From contig JAJUHA010000007.1 in the NCBI GenBank assembly GCA_029268145.1, forward strand, positions 1 to 64,000: a DNA stretch of 64,000 nucleotides, read 5' to 3'. Both the position numbers and the translations under genes were made by a program. The notes beneath the pieces were generated by a model. The model did not search any database. It saw nothing but the letters and a program-made list of their open reading frames with translations, and was not told the origin of the DNA. The first letter of the stretch is position 1, and each line of letters opens with the position of its first letter. This DNA comes from Sphingomonadaceae bacterium. Lineage in GTDB: Bacteria; Pseudomonadota; Alphaproteobacteria; Sphingomonadales; Sphingomonadaceae. Shown piece after piece: positions 46,043-55,003 of this stretch.

Positions 46043-46618
46043 ATGATCAGCATGATCATCAGGCCGCGCGAGGCGGCAGACCTTGGCGAAGTGGAGGCGC
46101 TCGTCGCCCGCTGCTTTCCCCCCGAACGCCAGCGGCGGACGGCAGCCCTGCTGCGCGGCGCCTCGGACCCGCTGCCGGGCCTTGCCTTCGTCGCCGCCGA
46201 GACCGACGTGACCGGCCGGATCGGCCGGATCGTCGGCGCGGTCGCCTGCCACCCGGTCGTCTGGGAAGGGGCAGGCGGCAGCCGGCGCACCCTTGCGCTG
46301 CTCGGCCCGCTGGTGAGCCACCCCGAGCGGCGCGGCGAGGGGATCGGCCTTGCGCTGATGGCCCGGACAATCGCCGCGCTCGACCGGCTCCGGGCCGACT
46401 CGATGCTGATCGGCGATGCCCCCTATTATGGCCGGTTCGGCTATGGCGCGGAGGCGACTGCCGGCTGGCGCCTTCCCGGCCCGGTAGAGCCGGAGCGGCT
46501 GCTGCTCCGCGCGCGCGACCCCGAGGCCTGGGCGGGCCCGGCACGGGTGGTGCCCGCCCGCCTCCGGCCGGTGCGGCCGCGCATGGCCCCGCCCGACCCC
46601 GGCCTGCGGGCGGCCTGA
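46043..46618 (+). CDS. GNAT family N-acetyltransferase
   Basis: A 191-residue acyltransferase of the YhbS-like group. IIRPREAADLGEVEALV starts the fold, LGPLVSHPERRGEGIGLALM carries the acetyl-CoA pyrophosphate loop, and LIGDAPYYGRFGYGAEA is the typical end strand. The chosen start has GGAGAGTGGA directly before it; 46031 and 46052 are alternatives. It opens a run of four plus-strand genes ending with cca. Substrate unknown. Confidence 0.85.
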   Translation: MISMIIRPREAADLGEVEALVARCFPPERQRRTAALLRGASDPLPGLAFVAAETDVTGRIGRIVGAVACHPVVWEGAGGSRRTLALLGPLVSHPERRGEGIGLALMARTIAALDRLRADSMLIGDAPYYGRFGYGAEATAGWRLPGPVEPERLLLRARDPEAWAGPARVVPARLRPVRPRMAPPDPGLRAA

Positions 46619-46663
46619 CGCAGCGCTTGAACCCCGGTCCGGCCTCGGGCAATCGCTGCGGCG

Positions 46664-47269
46664 ATGACCGCGGACCCGGCCGACACTCCGATCCGCCGCG
46701 AGCTGCCCTCGCTTGCCGGCCTGTCGCTCGCCGATGCAGCGCGCGCGCTGGCCGAGAAGCGCCTGCCCCCGGTCGACGCGTGGAACCCGCCGCACTGCGG
46801 CCATTCCGACATGCGGATCGCGCGCGACGGCACCTGGTTCCATGGCGGCACCCCCATCGGCCGGCCGGCGCTGGTGCGGCTCTTTTCCACCATCCTGCGG
46901 CGCGAGCCCGATGGCCGCTTCGTGCTGGTCACGCCGGTCGAGAAGCTCGACATCGATGTCGAGGATGCCCCGCTCGTCGCCGTCGAGGTGAAGAGCGAGG
47001 GGCAAGGCCGTGAGCGCGACCTTCTCTTCCGCCTCGCGACCGACGAGATCGTCATCGCCGGGCCTGATCACCCGCTGCGCTTCGCCAGCGAACTGCCGGG
47101 CGTGCCGCGCCCCTATCTCCATGTCCGCGGGCGGATCGGCAACGGGATCGAGGCGCTGATCGGGCGCGGCGCCTTCTACGAGCTTGCCGAATGGGCGCTT
47201 GCCGAGCAGGCGGACGGGCAGCCGCTCGGGCTCTGGAGCGGGGGCGCCTTCTTTGCCTTCCCTGCTTGA
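46664..47269 (+). CDS. DUF1285 domain protein
   Basis: A 201-residue protein. Family marks include PPVDAWNPPHCGHSDMRIARDG, TWFHGGTPIGRPALVRLFSTIL and the C-terminal GRGAFYELAEWALAEQADG. A double PH-like fold is known for one member, but function is not. In alphaproteobacteria it often precedes a NUDIX gene and cca, the same order as here, so the link is conserved. Confidence 0.9.
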   Translation: MTADPADTPIRRELPSLAGLSLADAARALAEKRLPPVDAWNPPHCGHSDMRIARDGTWFHGGTPIGRPALVRLFSTILRREPDGRFVLVTPVEKLDIDVEDAPLVAVEVKSEGQGRERDLLFRLATDEIVIAGPDHPLRFASELPGVPRPYLHVRGRIGNGIEALIGRGAFYELAEWALAEQADGQPLGLWSGGAFFAFPA

Positions 47270-47855
47270 CCTGATCGAGGCCCGGCTCGGCCAGCCGGGG
47301 GCCGCGCTGCTCGACGGGGACTGGGCGATCGGCGGCTCGGCCACGCCCGAGCCCGCGCCGCCGTCGCGTGCCGTGCCGGCGGCGGTGCTGGTTCCGGTCA
47401 TCGCCCGGCGCGAGCCCTCGCTGCTCCTCACCGAGCGCACCCCGCACCTGCGCACCCATGCCGGCCAGGTCGCCTTTCCGGGCGGGCGGATCGACCCCGG
47501 CGATGCCGGCCCGGTTGCCGCGGCGCTGCGCGAGGCCGAGGAGGAGGTGGGGCTTGCGCCCGGCCTCGTGCGGGTGCTCGGCCTTGCCGACCGCTACCTC
47601 ACCGGCACCGGCTATGCGGTCACGCCCGTGATTGGTGCGATTCCGCCCGATCCGCCGCTCCGCCTCAACGCCGAGGAGGTCGCCGGCGTGTTCGAGGTGC
47701 CGCTCGCCTTCGCGCTCGACCCGGCCAACCATCAGCTGCGCGAGGCCGAATGGCAGGGGCGGCTGCGGCGCTTCTACGTCATCGAGTGGCAGGACCGGAC
47801 CATCTGGGGCGCGACGGCGGCGATGCTGGTCAACCTCGCCGCCCGCCTCGCCTGA
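47253..47855 (+). CDS. NUDIX hydrolase, CoA pyrophosphatase type
   Basis: A 200-residue hydrolase. The Nudix box is at residues 73-95 (GGRIDPGD to REAEEEVGL). The region before it, RTPHLRTHAGQVAFPGG, is the CoA-specific UPF0035 motif. It probably cleaves CoA or acyl-CoA to phosphopantetheine and ADP. I choose TTG at 47253, which overlaps the DUF1285 stop by 17 bp; no ATG/GTG is in frame at the start of homology. The stop overlaps the cca start (TGATG). Confidence 0.9.
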   Translation: MPSLLDLIEARLGQPGAALLDGDWAIGGSATPEPAPPSRAVPAAVLVPVIARREPSLLLTERTPHLRTHAGQVAFPGGRIDPGDAGPVAAALREAEEEVGLAPGLVRVLGLADRYLTGTGYAVTPVIGAIPPDPPLRLNAEEVAGVFEVPLAFALDPANHQLREAEWQGRLRRFYVIEWQDRTIWGATAAMLVNLAARLA

Positions 47856-49054
47856 TGCGGGGCATGGCGCGGGTCGATCCGGGGATCTGGCGCAGCCGCC
47901 CGCAGATGAGCCGGCTGCTCTCGGCGCTCGACGCCGGTTCGGGCGCGACCCGGGTGGTGGGCGGCGCCGTGCGCGACGGCCTGCTCGGCCTCCCGGTGGC
48001 CGACATCGACTTCGCCACCAGGCTCGCGCCCGGCGCCGTCATCGCCGCGCTCGAGGCGGCGGGGCTGAAGGCCGTGCCCACCGGCCTGTCCCACGGCACC
48101 GTCACGGCGGTGGCCGGCGGCCGCGGCTACGAGGTCACCACGCTGCGCGAGGATGTCGAGACCGACGGGCGGCGGGCCCGGGTCGCCTTCACCGACGACT
48201 GGCGCGCCGACGCCGCCCGCCGCGACTTCACCATCAACGCGCTCTACGCCGACCCGCTCACCGGCGAGGTCATGGACTGGTTCGGCGGGGTCGACGACCT
48301 TGCCGCCAGGGTGGTGCGCTTCATCGGCGACCCGCTCGCGCGCATCGCCGAGGACCATCTGCGGATCCTGCGCTTCTTCCGCTTCTCCGGCCGCTATGCC
48401 GACACGCTCGACCCGGCCGGCCTTGCCGCCTGCGCAGCGCGCGCCGGCGATCTCCTGACCCTGTCGCGCGAGCGGGTGCGCGACGAGCTCCTCAGGATCC
48501 TGGCCGGCCCCGCGCCCGACCGGATCCTCGCCGTGATGCGCGACCATGGCATCCTCGCCATCATCCTGCCCGAGGCCGGCGACGTCGAGCGGCTGTCGCG
48601 CCTGCTGGCGGCCGAGGCGCGGGCCGGGGCCATGCCTTCACCCCTCCGGCGGCTGGCTGCGCTGCTCCCCGAGGATCCGGCGCTTGCTCCCGCGCTCGCC
48701 GGCCGGCTGCGCCTGGCCAATGCCGAACGGGCCCGGCTGGCCGCCATCCTGGCGCCCGGCACCGTCCCGCCCGATCCGCGCGCGCTCGCCTTTCGCATCG
48801 GCGCCGAGGCGACGATCGACCGCCTGCTCCTGACCGACGACCCGCGCGCGGCGGAGTGGCTGCCGCGCCTCGTCGCCTGGCATCCGCCGCGGCTTCCCGT
48901 CTCGGGCCGCGACCTCATCGCGATGGGCCTTCCGCCCGGGCCGCAGGTGTCGCGCGCCCTCGCCGAGGTGGAGGCGCGCTGGATCGCCGCCGGCTTCCCG
49001 CCCGATCGCGCGGAGGTGCTGGCGCTCGCCCGCGCGGTGCTCGGCGTTCGCTAG
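47855..49054 (+). CDS. cca: CCA tRNA nucleotidyltransferase
   Basis: A 399-residue class II polymerase-beta-type nucleotidyltransferase. TRVVGGAVRDGLLGLPVADIDFAT (about residues 31-54) gives the GG motif and catalytic DxD. Next come RRDFTINALYADP and DLAARVVRFIGDPLARIAEDHLRILRFFRF. The enzyme adds or repairs CCA on tRNA 3' ends. All three tRNA genes here already encode CCA. ATG 47855 overlaps the NUDIX stop by one base; ATG 47864 is possible. Confidence 0.93.
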   Translation: MRGMARVDPGIWRSRPQMSRLLSALDAGSGATRVVGGAVRDGLLGLPVADIDFATRLAPGAVIAALEAAGLKAVPTGLSHGTVTAVAGGRGYEVTTLREDVETDGRRARVAFTDDWRADAARRDFTINALYADPLTGEVMDWFGGVDDLAARVVRFIGDPLARIAEDHLRILRFFRFSGRYADTLDPAGLAACAARAGDLLTLSRERVRDELLRILAGPAPDRILAVMRDHGILAIILPEAGDVERLSRLLAAEARAGAMPSPLRRLAALLPEDPALAPALAGRLRLANAERARLAAILAPGTVPPDPRALAFRIGAEATIDRLLLTDDPRAAEWLPRLVAWHPPRLPVSGRDLIAMGLPPGPQVSRALAEVEARWIAAGFPPDRAEVLALARAVLGVR

Positions 49055-49063
49055 CCGGGCGCC

Positions 49064-49972
49064 TCAGCGCTCGGCGAGCGCGGCGTCGAGCAGGCGATAC
49101 CAGTCGCTGCGGTCGAGCCGCACGCGGAACAGGTCGGGCGCGTCGCGCAGCTCGGCCGGTTCCTGCGTGCCGAACAGGGGCACGGGCTGCGCGGCATGGG
49201 CGGCGACGAAGGCCGCGGCGACGGCCGCCCGCCCCACCCCCTGCTGCCCGGCGATCGCGTCGAGCTGGCGGAGGGTTGCCCGCGCGGTCACGCTTGCCGC
49301 GAGGTCCGGGCGGTCGCCGATCTGGCCTTCGGCGAGGGGCGCGGCGGCAAGCACGGTCGCGCCGAGCTCCGTCGCAAGGTCGAGCGAGCCATCGAGCAGC
49401 GCGCCGATCTCGAGCGCCGAGAAGGGCAGTTCGATCGCGGCAATGGGGCATTCGAGATGGGCGGCGAGCGCGCGCAGCGCGGCCGGCGGATGGTTCGCGA
49501 CCCCGACCGCGCCGGCAAGGCCGCGCGCCACCAGCCGCGCCAGCGCGGCCGCCGTCTCCCGCGGGTGCGCGAGCCGGTCGGGCCGCTCGAGCAGGAAGAG
49601 ATCGGCTCGCGCCACGCCGAGGCGGGCGAGCGTCGCGGCAAGCGCCGCCTCCAGGCTTTCGGCCCGGCTGTCGGGCACGGCGCCCGGCGTCACGCCGCCG
49701 CGCACGGCAAGCAGCCAGCCCTCGCGCAGCGCGGGTTCGGCCCGGAACAGCGCGCCCAGGCGCTCGGCTGCTTCGCCGAAGCGAAGGCCACTTCCGGGGA
49801 ACGGCAGGTCCGACACGCAGAGCATGCCGAAGCCGGCCGCCCGCGCTGCTGCGACCGCCTGCGCGAGGCTGTCGGGCCGGGCCGCGCTTGCGGGCCGGAC
49901 GTTCCAGGCGAGCGGGACGAAGGCGGGGCCATCCGTCCCGAGCGGACGCGGCGCGGCGTGGAGCTGGATCAT
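49064..49972 (-). CDS. Aldo/keto reductase-like protein
   Basis: A 302-residue TIM-barrel protein of the aldo/keto reductase family. Elements such as GDRPDLAASVTARATLRQLD and GVANHPPAALRALAAHLECP are visible. The classical catalytic set (Asp-Tyr-Lys-His) is not clearly readable: DLFLLERPD replaces the usual H-W motif, so this may be a divergent or inactive member. It converges with cca across 9 bp. Confidence 0.72.
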   Translation of the reverse strand: MIQLHAAPRPLGTDGPAFVPLAWNVRPASAARPDSLAQAVAAARAAGFGMLCVSDLPFPGSGLRFGEAAERLGALFRAEPALREGWLLAVRGGVTPGAVPDSRAESLEAALAATLARLGVARADLFLLERPDRLAHPRETAAALARLVARGLAGAVGVANHPPAALRALAAHLECPIAAIELPFSALEIGALLDGSLDLATELGATVLAAAPLAEGQIGDRPDLAASVTARATLRQLDAIAGQQGVGRAAVAAAFVAAHAAQPVPLFGTQEPAELRDAPDLFRVRLDRSDWYRLLDAALAER

Positions 49973-50041
49973 GCGGCCCAGATGGCAGAAGCGCGGCCCG
50001 GGTGCGAGCCCTCTGCGCGCGGAAGGGGACGCCGGGCCCGG

Positions 50042-50359
50042 TCAGTCCCGCCTGCCGCCCCGGCCGATCAGGCGCACCATGGCGAGGTCCGCGACCGGGA
50101 AGACATGGCTCCAGCCCTCGCGCCGGGTCGAGGCCTGGGCGATCGGCCCGGAGAGCCGGACGCGGACGGCGCTGCGGATCACGGAGCCGGAGCGCAGGTG
50201 AAGATCGACCGCCTCGACATTGGCCGACTGGAGGGCGGACCAGGCGGCGAGCAGGAGCGCCGGCCCCACCGCGCCGGGGCCGGAAGGATCGCGCGCGACG
50301 GCGGGCCCGTCGACTGCCTCGACCGGACCGAGAAACTGGCTGTGGCCTGACAGATCCAT
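50042..50359 (-). CDS. Small protein of unknown function
   Basis: A 105-residue protein starting at ATG 50357-50359 with GAGGTG upstream. It is strand-rich, with AVDLHLRSGSVIRSAVRVRL and a C-terminal SHVFPVADLAMVRLIGRGG, and has no signal peptide or membrane segment. The pattern could be a small regulatory or PilZ-like beta-barrel, but I see no defining motif. Likely real because of its start signal and its strand bias. Confidence 0.55.
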   Translation of the reverse strand: MDLSGHSQFLGPVEAVDGPAVARDPSGPGAVGPALLLAAWSALQSANVEAVDLHLRSGSVIRSAVRVRLSGPIAQASTRREGWSHVFPVADLAMVRLIGRGGRRD

Positions 50360-50475
50360 CGCGTCACCTCGCCCGGCGGAGTCACGGCCGGAGCGGCCTT
50401 GGATTGAGGAGCCGGGAGCGGCGGCAAGGTTGCCGATGGCGGGCGCCTCTCCTATAGCCCGGCGGCCCTTCGCTC

Positions 50476-50567
50476 GGAGTCGTGGGTGAGTGGCTGAAAC
50501 CAGCGGTTTGCTAAACCGCCGTACGGGGATACCCGTACCGAGGGTTCGAATCCCTCCGACTCCGCCA
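50476..50567 (+). tRNA. tRNA-Ser(GCT)
   Basis: Class II tRNA of 92 nt with CCA. Acceptor GGAGTCG (50476-50482) pairs with CGACTCC (50557-50563). Anticodon stem GCGGT/ACCGC holds TTGCTAA with anticodon GCT at 50510-50512. A long variable arm (TACGGG-GATA-CCCGTA) and T arm GAGGG-TTCGAAT-CCCTC follow. It decodes AGC/AGU. Confidence 0.97.
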
Positions 50568-50597
50568 GCGGTTCGGGCGCGAGGGGCGCCGGCGTGC

Positions 50598-51626
50598 CTA
50601 GGGTGCGAGCGCGGCGATCCACGCCCGGACGAGCGCGATGCCCTCCGCATCCGGGAGCGTCCGGCCCAGTTCGGGCATCATCACGCCGGGCTCGCGCGAC
50701 TCCATCCGGTAGAGGAGGATCGAGCGCTCCGGCTGGCCCGGCGCAATGGCCACCTCGCGCCCGCCCGAGCCACGCCCGGCCGCAACCGGGCGCTTGCCGA
50801 CGCCGAGCGCGACCCGGTCCGTCTCCTCCCAGTCGAGATAGAGGCCGGAGTTGGAGGCGCTGCCCGCGCGCGCGTGGCAGTGGCCGCAATTGGCATCCAG
50901 CCAGCCCCGCGCCCGAAGCTCGAGCGGCGCGGTGGCGTCGTCCGGCCGGGGCACGGCGCGCACTGCGGCGAGGCGCTCGCTGCCCTCGAGCAGGCCCATG
51001 CGGGCAAGGCGGGCAAGATCGCCAGTTGCCGCGAGGTTGCGCGCCTTGACGCCGAGCGGCTGGAGCGTGGTGCCGACGGCGTGGCAGGTCTTGCACTGGT
51101 TGACGTTGGGAACCGCCCAGGCGAGCGCATGGACTTCCCCGCCGGCGGCGAAGCGGACCGGCACGCGGGCGCCGGCGCGGCGGAGGCGGGCCTCGCGCCC
51201 GTCCGCGTCCCACACATAGGGCAGCGCCACCCACCCGTCGGCCCGGCGCACCAGAAGCCGCGTCTCCATGGTGACGGCGGGCCCGGCGGCGGACGCCGGA
51301 TAGCCGAAGCTCTTCACCAGCACCGTTCCGACCGGAAGGTCGAGGAGCCCGTCTCCCCGGAGCCTTGCGCGCGTGCCGGGCGGAAGGGCGATGGCGCGCG
51401 CCTTCGCGGCATGGTCCGAGAAGAGCGGCGCCGCCACCGTGTAGGGCACGACGCCAGGGGCCAGGCGCCTGCCCTCCATCTCGGCGAAGAGGCCGGTCTG
51501 GGAGAGCGTTGCCGGCGGGCTCCCGGCCTGGAGCGCGGCAAACGCGACGGCCGCGGCGGCAGGCGCCGGCAGCAGGGCCAAGAAGGATGCCGCCAGCAGC
51601 AGGAGCCGCCCCAGCAGCCGGCGCAT
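50598..51626 (-). CDS. Diheme c-type cytochrome, SO2930 type
   Basis: A 342-residue periplasmic protein with signal peptide (LLLLAASFLALLPAPAAA). Two haem-binding motifs are present, NQCKTCHAVGTT (about residue 178) and ANCGHCHARAG (about 243), with Met ligands in the C-terminal part (GVMMPELG). This matches the SO2930-like diheme family. It is made with the beta-helix protein encoded just upstream on the same strand (4-bp gap), its normal partner. The electron partner is unknown. TTG 51641 is an alternative start. Confidence 0.88.
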   Translation of the reverse strand: MRRLLGRLLLLAASFLALLPAPAAAAVAFAALQAGSPPATLSQTGLFAEMEGRRLAPGVVPYTVAAPLFSDHAAKARAIALPPGTRARLRGDGLLDLPVGTVLVKSFGYPASAAGPAVTMETRLLVRRADGWVALPYVWDADGREARLRRAGARVPVRFAAGGEVHALAWAVPNVNQCKTCHAVGTTLQPLGVKARNLAATGDLARLARMGLLEGSERLAAVRAVPRPDDATAPLELRARGWLDANCGHCHARAGSASNSGLYLDWEETDRVALGVGKRPVAAGRGSGGREVAIAPGQPERSILLYRMESREPGVMMPELGRTLPDAEGIALVRAWIAALAP

Positions 51627-51630
51627 GGCG

Positions 51631-52872
51631 CTAGCGTCCAAGCCCCGGCTGGTCGGCCGGGAGGACGACGGGGGCCGGCTCGGGCGGTGGTGGCGCCGCG
51701 GGTGCCGGCTTGGGCGCGGGGGTCGCCTTCTCCGGCGGAGCGCCGGCGACGCCGAGGTTCAGGCTGAGCGCCGGCACGTCGAGGAAGTGGACATGGACCG
51801 GCTCCTGCTGCTCGCGCCCGCCGGTGGTGAAGCGGTCCACGCCGTCCCACAGGCCGGGCGGCAGGGTGCCGCCGACGGCTGCCGCAATCTCCTGCCCGCC
51901 GGGGAAGGCCGGGGCGAAGCCGTTCCTGCCCACCGTGTTGCCGCGCACCACGACATCTCGCGGAAGGGGGTTGTAGCCCGGGCTGTCGAAGGGCTGGGCA
52001 TAGGCGATCACCAGGAAGGCGGCGCTGGCGTTCCCCGAGACGGTGTTGCCGAAGACATGGACGTTGCGGTTGGCCATCACCATGATGCCCGTGCCCACCG
52101 GCACCGAGGCGACGATGTTGCCGGGCGGCGCGAAATTGGGCGTGTCGTTGTCGATGACGCGGTTGCCGAACACCCGGGTCGAATGGCCGCCCATCTGCGG
52201 CAGGTTGGGAAGGTCGAAGACGAGGATGCCGCCGGTGTTATTCCGGACCGTGTTGCCGGAGACGTCGGCGTGCATGCTGTTCTCGATCTCGATCCCCGCC
52301 ACATTGTATTCGGCAAGGCTGTCGCGGACGATGATGTTCCGCGACTGGCCGACATAGATGCCGGCGTCGGACGCGCCCCTCACCGTCACCCGCTCGATCA
52401 AGACGTTGGTCGAGGAGACCGGATAGACGCCATAGGCGCCGTTGGTGGGCTTTGGCCCGCCGGTCCATTCCACTTCGAGATCCTGGAAGCTCACCCGGTC
52501 CGACCCCTTGGACTTGATGCCGTCCCCCCTGGTGTCGCGGACGGTCAGGTTGCGGACGAGCACCCGGCTCGAGGTGATCATGAGGCCCTCGCCGGCGCCT
52601 TCCTGGCCGGAGAAGTCGAGGATGGTCCTGCCTGCACCGGCGCCTTCGACCGTGACGCCGGGGACATCGAGCGAGAGGCCGGTCGTGAAGGCGAAGGTGC
52701 CGGCGGCGAAGCGCACCGTGTCTCCGGGCTTCGCGTCGATGAGCGCTTCCTGCGCCCGCTCGCCCGCGTGCGGGCCCGGGGCCACCAGCAGCACGCGGCC
52801 CGCCGGCGCCGCCCCCGCCCCGCCTGCCGTCACCAGCGCTGCAAGCACCGCAAGCCCGGTCATCACCCGCAT
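51631..52872 (-). CDS. Exported right-handed parallel beta-helix protein (SO2929 type)
   Basis: A 413-residue protein with a signal peptide (MTGLAVLAALVTAGGAGAAP, from residue 4). Pectate-lyase-like repeats follow: LDVPGVTVEGAGAGRTILDF, VLVRNLTVRDTRGDGIKSKG, VLIERVTVRGASDAGIYVGQ, AGIEIENSMHADVSGN. The family pairs with SO2930-like cytochromes. The C-terminal 50 residues form an Ala/Pro-rich tail that may extend through the wall or anchor it. The start has GGGGAGG upstream. Substrate is unknown. Confidence 0.87.
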   Translation of the reverse strand: MRVMTGLAVLAALVTAGGAGAAPAGRVLLVAPGPHAGERAQEALIDAKPGDTVRFAAGTFAFTTGLSLDVPGVTVEGAGAGRTILDFSGQEGAGEGLMITSSRVLVRNLTVRDTRGDGIKSKGSDRVSFQDLEVEWTGGPKPTNGAYGVYPVSSTNVLIERVTVRGASDAGIYVGQSRNIIVRDSLAEYNVAGIEIENSMHADVSGNTVRNNTGGILVFDLPNLPQMGGHSTRVFGNRVIDNDTPNFAPPGNIVASVPVGTGIMVMANRNVHVFGNTVSGNASAAFLVIAYAQPFDSPGYNPLPRDVVVRGNTVGRNGFAPAFPGGQEIAAAVGGTLPPGLWDGVDRFTTGGREQQEPVHVHFLDVPALSLNLGVAGAPPEKATPAPKPAPAAPPPPEPAPVVLPADQPGLGR

Positions 52873-52979
52873 CCCGTCCTCCCCTTGGCATCCGCGCCCA
52901 AGACTGCGGCGGGGCGCGGCCGTTGTCCAGCGCCTGGCGAGCCGCTAGGGCGGCGACCTTCCCCGACGAGGAGACACGG

Positions 52980-54068
52980 GTGGCGCATCCGCTGAATGGA
53001 GCCGACTGGAAGGTGCTCGCGCGCGTGCTGGGCGAGGCCGGCGGCGGCGTGCCGGCCGCGCGGCTCCTGCCCATCCGCGCCGCAATCCTGGGCCGGCTGC
53101 CCTTCACCCTCCTCGAGAAGGCCGTCACCGCCGCCCGCGTGCCGCCGCTTGCCGAGCTGCCGCCGCCGCTCTTCATCCTCGGCCACTGGCGCTCGGGGAC
53201 GACCCATCTCGTCAACATCCTCGGCCATGGCGCGTTCGCCTATGTGCCTCCGGTCGCGGTCGGCATGCCTTCGGAGATGCTGACGCTCGGCCGGATGCTC
53301 CGCCCGCTGCTCGAGCGCGCGCTCCCCGAGAGCCGGTTCATCGACCAGGTCGCCGTCACGCCGACCAGTCCGCAGGAGGACGAGATCGCGATCGCCAACC
53401 TCTCGGCCATCTCCTTCTACCACGGCATCTACTTCCCCGCCGCCTTCGACCGCTTCGTCAACCGCGGCCTCTTCTTCGACGGGGCGACCAGGGCCGACAT
53501 CGCCGAATGGACCGAGGCCTTCACCCTGTTCGTCCGCAAGATCAGCTGGGCGGCGGGCGGGCGGCCGGCCCTCGTCAAGAACCCCGTCTACACCGGCCGC
53601 GCGGCGCTGCTGAAATCGCTCTTCCCCCGCGCGAAATTCGTCCACATCCACCGCGACCCGTTCGACCTCTTCCTCTCGATGCGGAACTTCTGGGCCAGGC
53701 TGTTCGAGGCGCTCGCGCTCCAGCCCTTCGACCATGTCGACATCGACGAGGTGGTGCTGGCCATCTACGAGCGGATGATGGCCGCCTTCGAAGCGCAGAC
53801 GCAGGGCTGGGCCGCGCCGGACTTCGTCGAGGTCGCCTATGCCGACCTCGACGCCCGGCCGATGGAGACGGTGGAGCAGATCTACGCCACGCTCGAGCTT
53901 CCCGGCTTTGCTGCTGCCGCGCCGAAGTTCGCCGCCTATCTCGAGACGGTGCGGAGCTACGAGAAGAACCGCTTCCGCGGCGACGCCGAGGCCGTCGCCC
54001 GGGTGGCGGAGCGCTGGGCCCGCTGGATTTCGAAATGGGGCTACGCGACGCCCGTGCCCGCCGCCTGA
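52980..54068 (+). CDS. Sulfotransferase family protein
   Basis: A 362-residue sulfotransferase. The 5'-phosphosulfate loop of PAPS binding is FILGHWRSGTTHL (about residues 65-77). The 3'-phosphate motif is VHIHRDPFDLFLSMRNFW, and the LVKNPVYTGR block precedes it. The GTG start at 52980 has GAGGAG six bases upstream, better than the TTG at 52923. Its end overlaps the next gene by 34 bp, which in turn overlaps hpnA. It probably sulfates a lipid or glycolipid; the context suggests a hopanoid link, which is inference. Confidence 0.88.
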   Translation: MAHPLNGADWKVLARVLGEAGGGVPAARLLPIRAAILGRLPFTLLEKAVTAARVPPLAELPPPLFILGHWRSGTTHLVNILGHGAFAYVPPVAVGMPSEMLTLGRMLRPLLERALPESRFIDQVAVTPTSPQEDEIAIANLSAISFYHGIYFPAAFDRFVNRGLFFDGATRADIAEWTEAFTLFVRKISWAAGGRPALVKNPVYTGRAALLKSLFPRAKFVHIHRDPFDLFLSMRNFWARLFEALALQPFDHVDIDEVVLAIYERMMAAFEAQTQGWAAPDFVEVAYADLDARPMETVEQIYATLELPGFAAAAPKFAAYLETVRSYEKNRFRGDAEAVARVAERWARWISKWGYATPVPAA

Positions 54069-55003
54069 GCGCGCCGGCGTGTGCCGCGGGGCTCGCCCTC
54101 CTCGCGCTCCTCGCGGGCTGCGGGCGCGAGGCCGGCGGGCCGGCGCGCTTTGCGCCCTCCGACTGCCGGGTCGTGAAGGTGACCGACGCCGCGACCGGCC
54201 GGCCGATCGCGGGCATCGAGGACATCGCCCTCTCCGGCCCGCGGCTCATCCTCTCGGCGCCGGCTGCGGCGAGGCTGGTGCCCGCCGGCGCGATCGCCGG
54301 CGGCCTCCGGCCCCATGGCATCGCCGCCGAGGGCGCCCGCCTTGCGGTCGTCAACCGCCGCATCGGCGCCAGTGGCCGGGTCGACCCGGTCGTCCTCGAG
54401 CTCGAGCTTGCCGGCGGCCGCGCCCGGCTTGCCGGCCTCCGGCGCGGGCCGGGCTTCTGCGCGCTCAACGATGTCGCCTTCTGGCAGGGTGGCCTGCTGG
54501 CCACGCGCGATCGCGACCGCTGCCCGCAAGGCCTGGCCGGCGAGCTTCTCGTGCGGCCGGAAAGCGGCAGCCTCGTCGTCCTCGACGATGCCGGCATGCG
54601 GGTGCTGGCCGAGGGCCTCGCCTATGCCAATGGCGTGGCGGTGCTTCCCGACGGGGGCATCGCCGTTGCCGAGACGCGCGCCGGCCGGGTCCGCCTCTCC
54701 GACGGGCGGATGCTGGCCGTGCCGGGCCACCCCGACAATCTGACGGTCGCGGCGAACGGCCGCCTTGTCGTCGGCGTCATCCCGAGCCTGTGGCGCTTCG
54801 GCCTGCACCTCACCGGCCATCGGGCGCGCGCGCCCTCGCGTCTCGTCGCGCTCGATCCGGCCTCGGGCGCGGTCGAATGGCTGTTCGACGACCCGGAAGG
54901 CCGGCTGCTGCCGGGCATCACCGTCGGCCTGCTGGCCGAGGGCATGCTGGTTGCCGGCGCGGTCAGGGCCCAGGGACTGCTCGTCTGCGGAGGGAAGGGA
55001 TGA
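54035..55003 (+). CDS. Lipoprotein with beta-propeller (SMP-30/gluconolactonase-like) fold
   Basis: A 322-residue protein. The lipoprotein signal is AGLALLALLAGC (lipid Cys at about residue 29). The following repeats, such as GIAAEGARLAVVNRR, YANGVAVLPDGGIAVAETRA and HPDNLTVAANGRLVVGVIPS, match SMP-30/SGL or arylesterase-type propellers, including the NGVAVL motif. Calcium-binding residues are plausible but not provable. The ATG at 54035 is inside the sulfotransferase gene; no later start fits the signal. It overlaps hpnA (ATGA). Confidence 0.82.
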   Translation: MGLRDARARRLSAPACAAGLALLALLAGCGREAGGPARFAPSDCRVVKVTDAATGRPIAGIEDIALSGPRLILSAPAAARLVPAGAIAGGLRPHGIAAEGARLAVVNRRIGASGRVDPVVLELELAGGRARLAGLRRGPGFCALNDVAFWQGGLLATRDRDRCPQGLAGELLVRPESGSLVVLDDAGMRVLAEGLAYANGVAVLPDGGIAVAETRAGRVRLSDGRMLAVPGHPDNLTVAANGRLVVGVIPSLWRFGLHLTGHRARAPSRLVALDPASGAVEWLFDDPEGRLLPGITVGLLAEGMLVAGAVRAQGLLVCGGKG

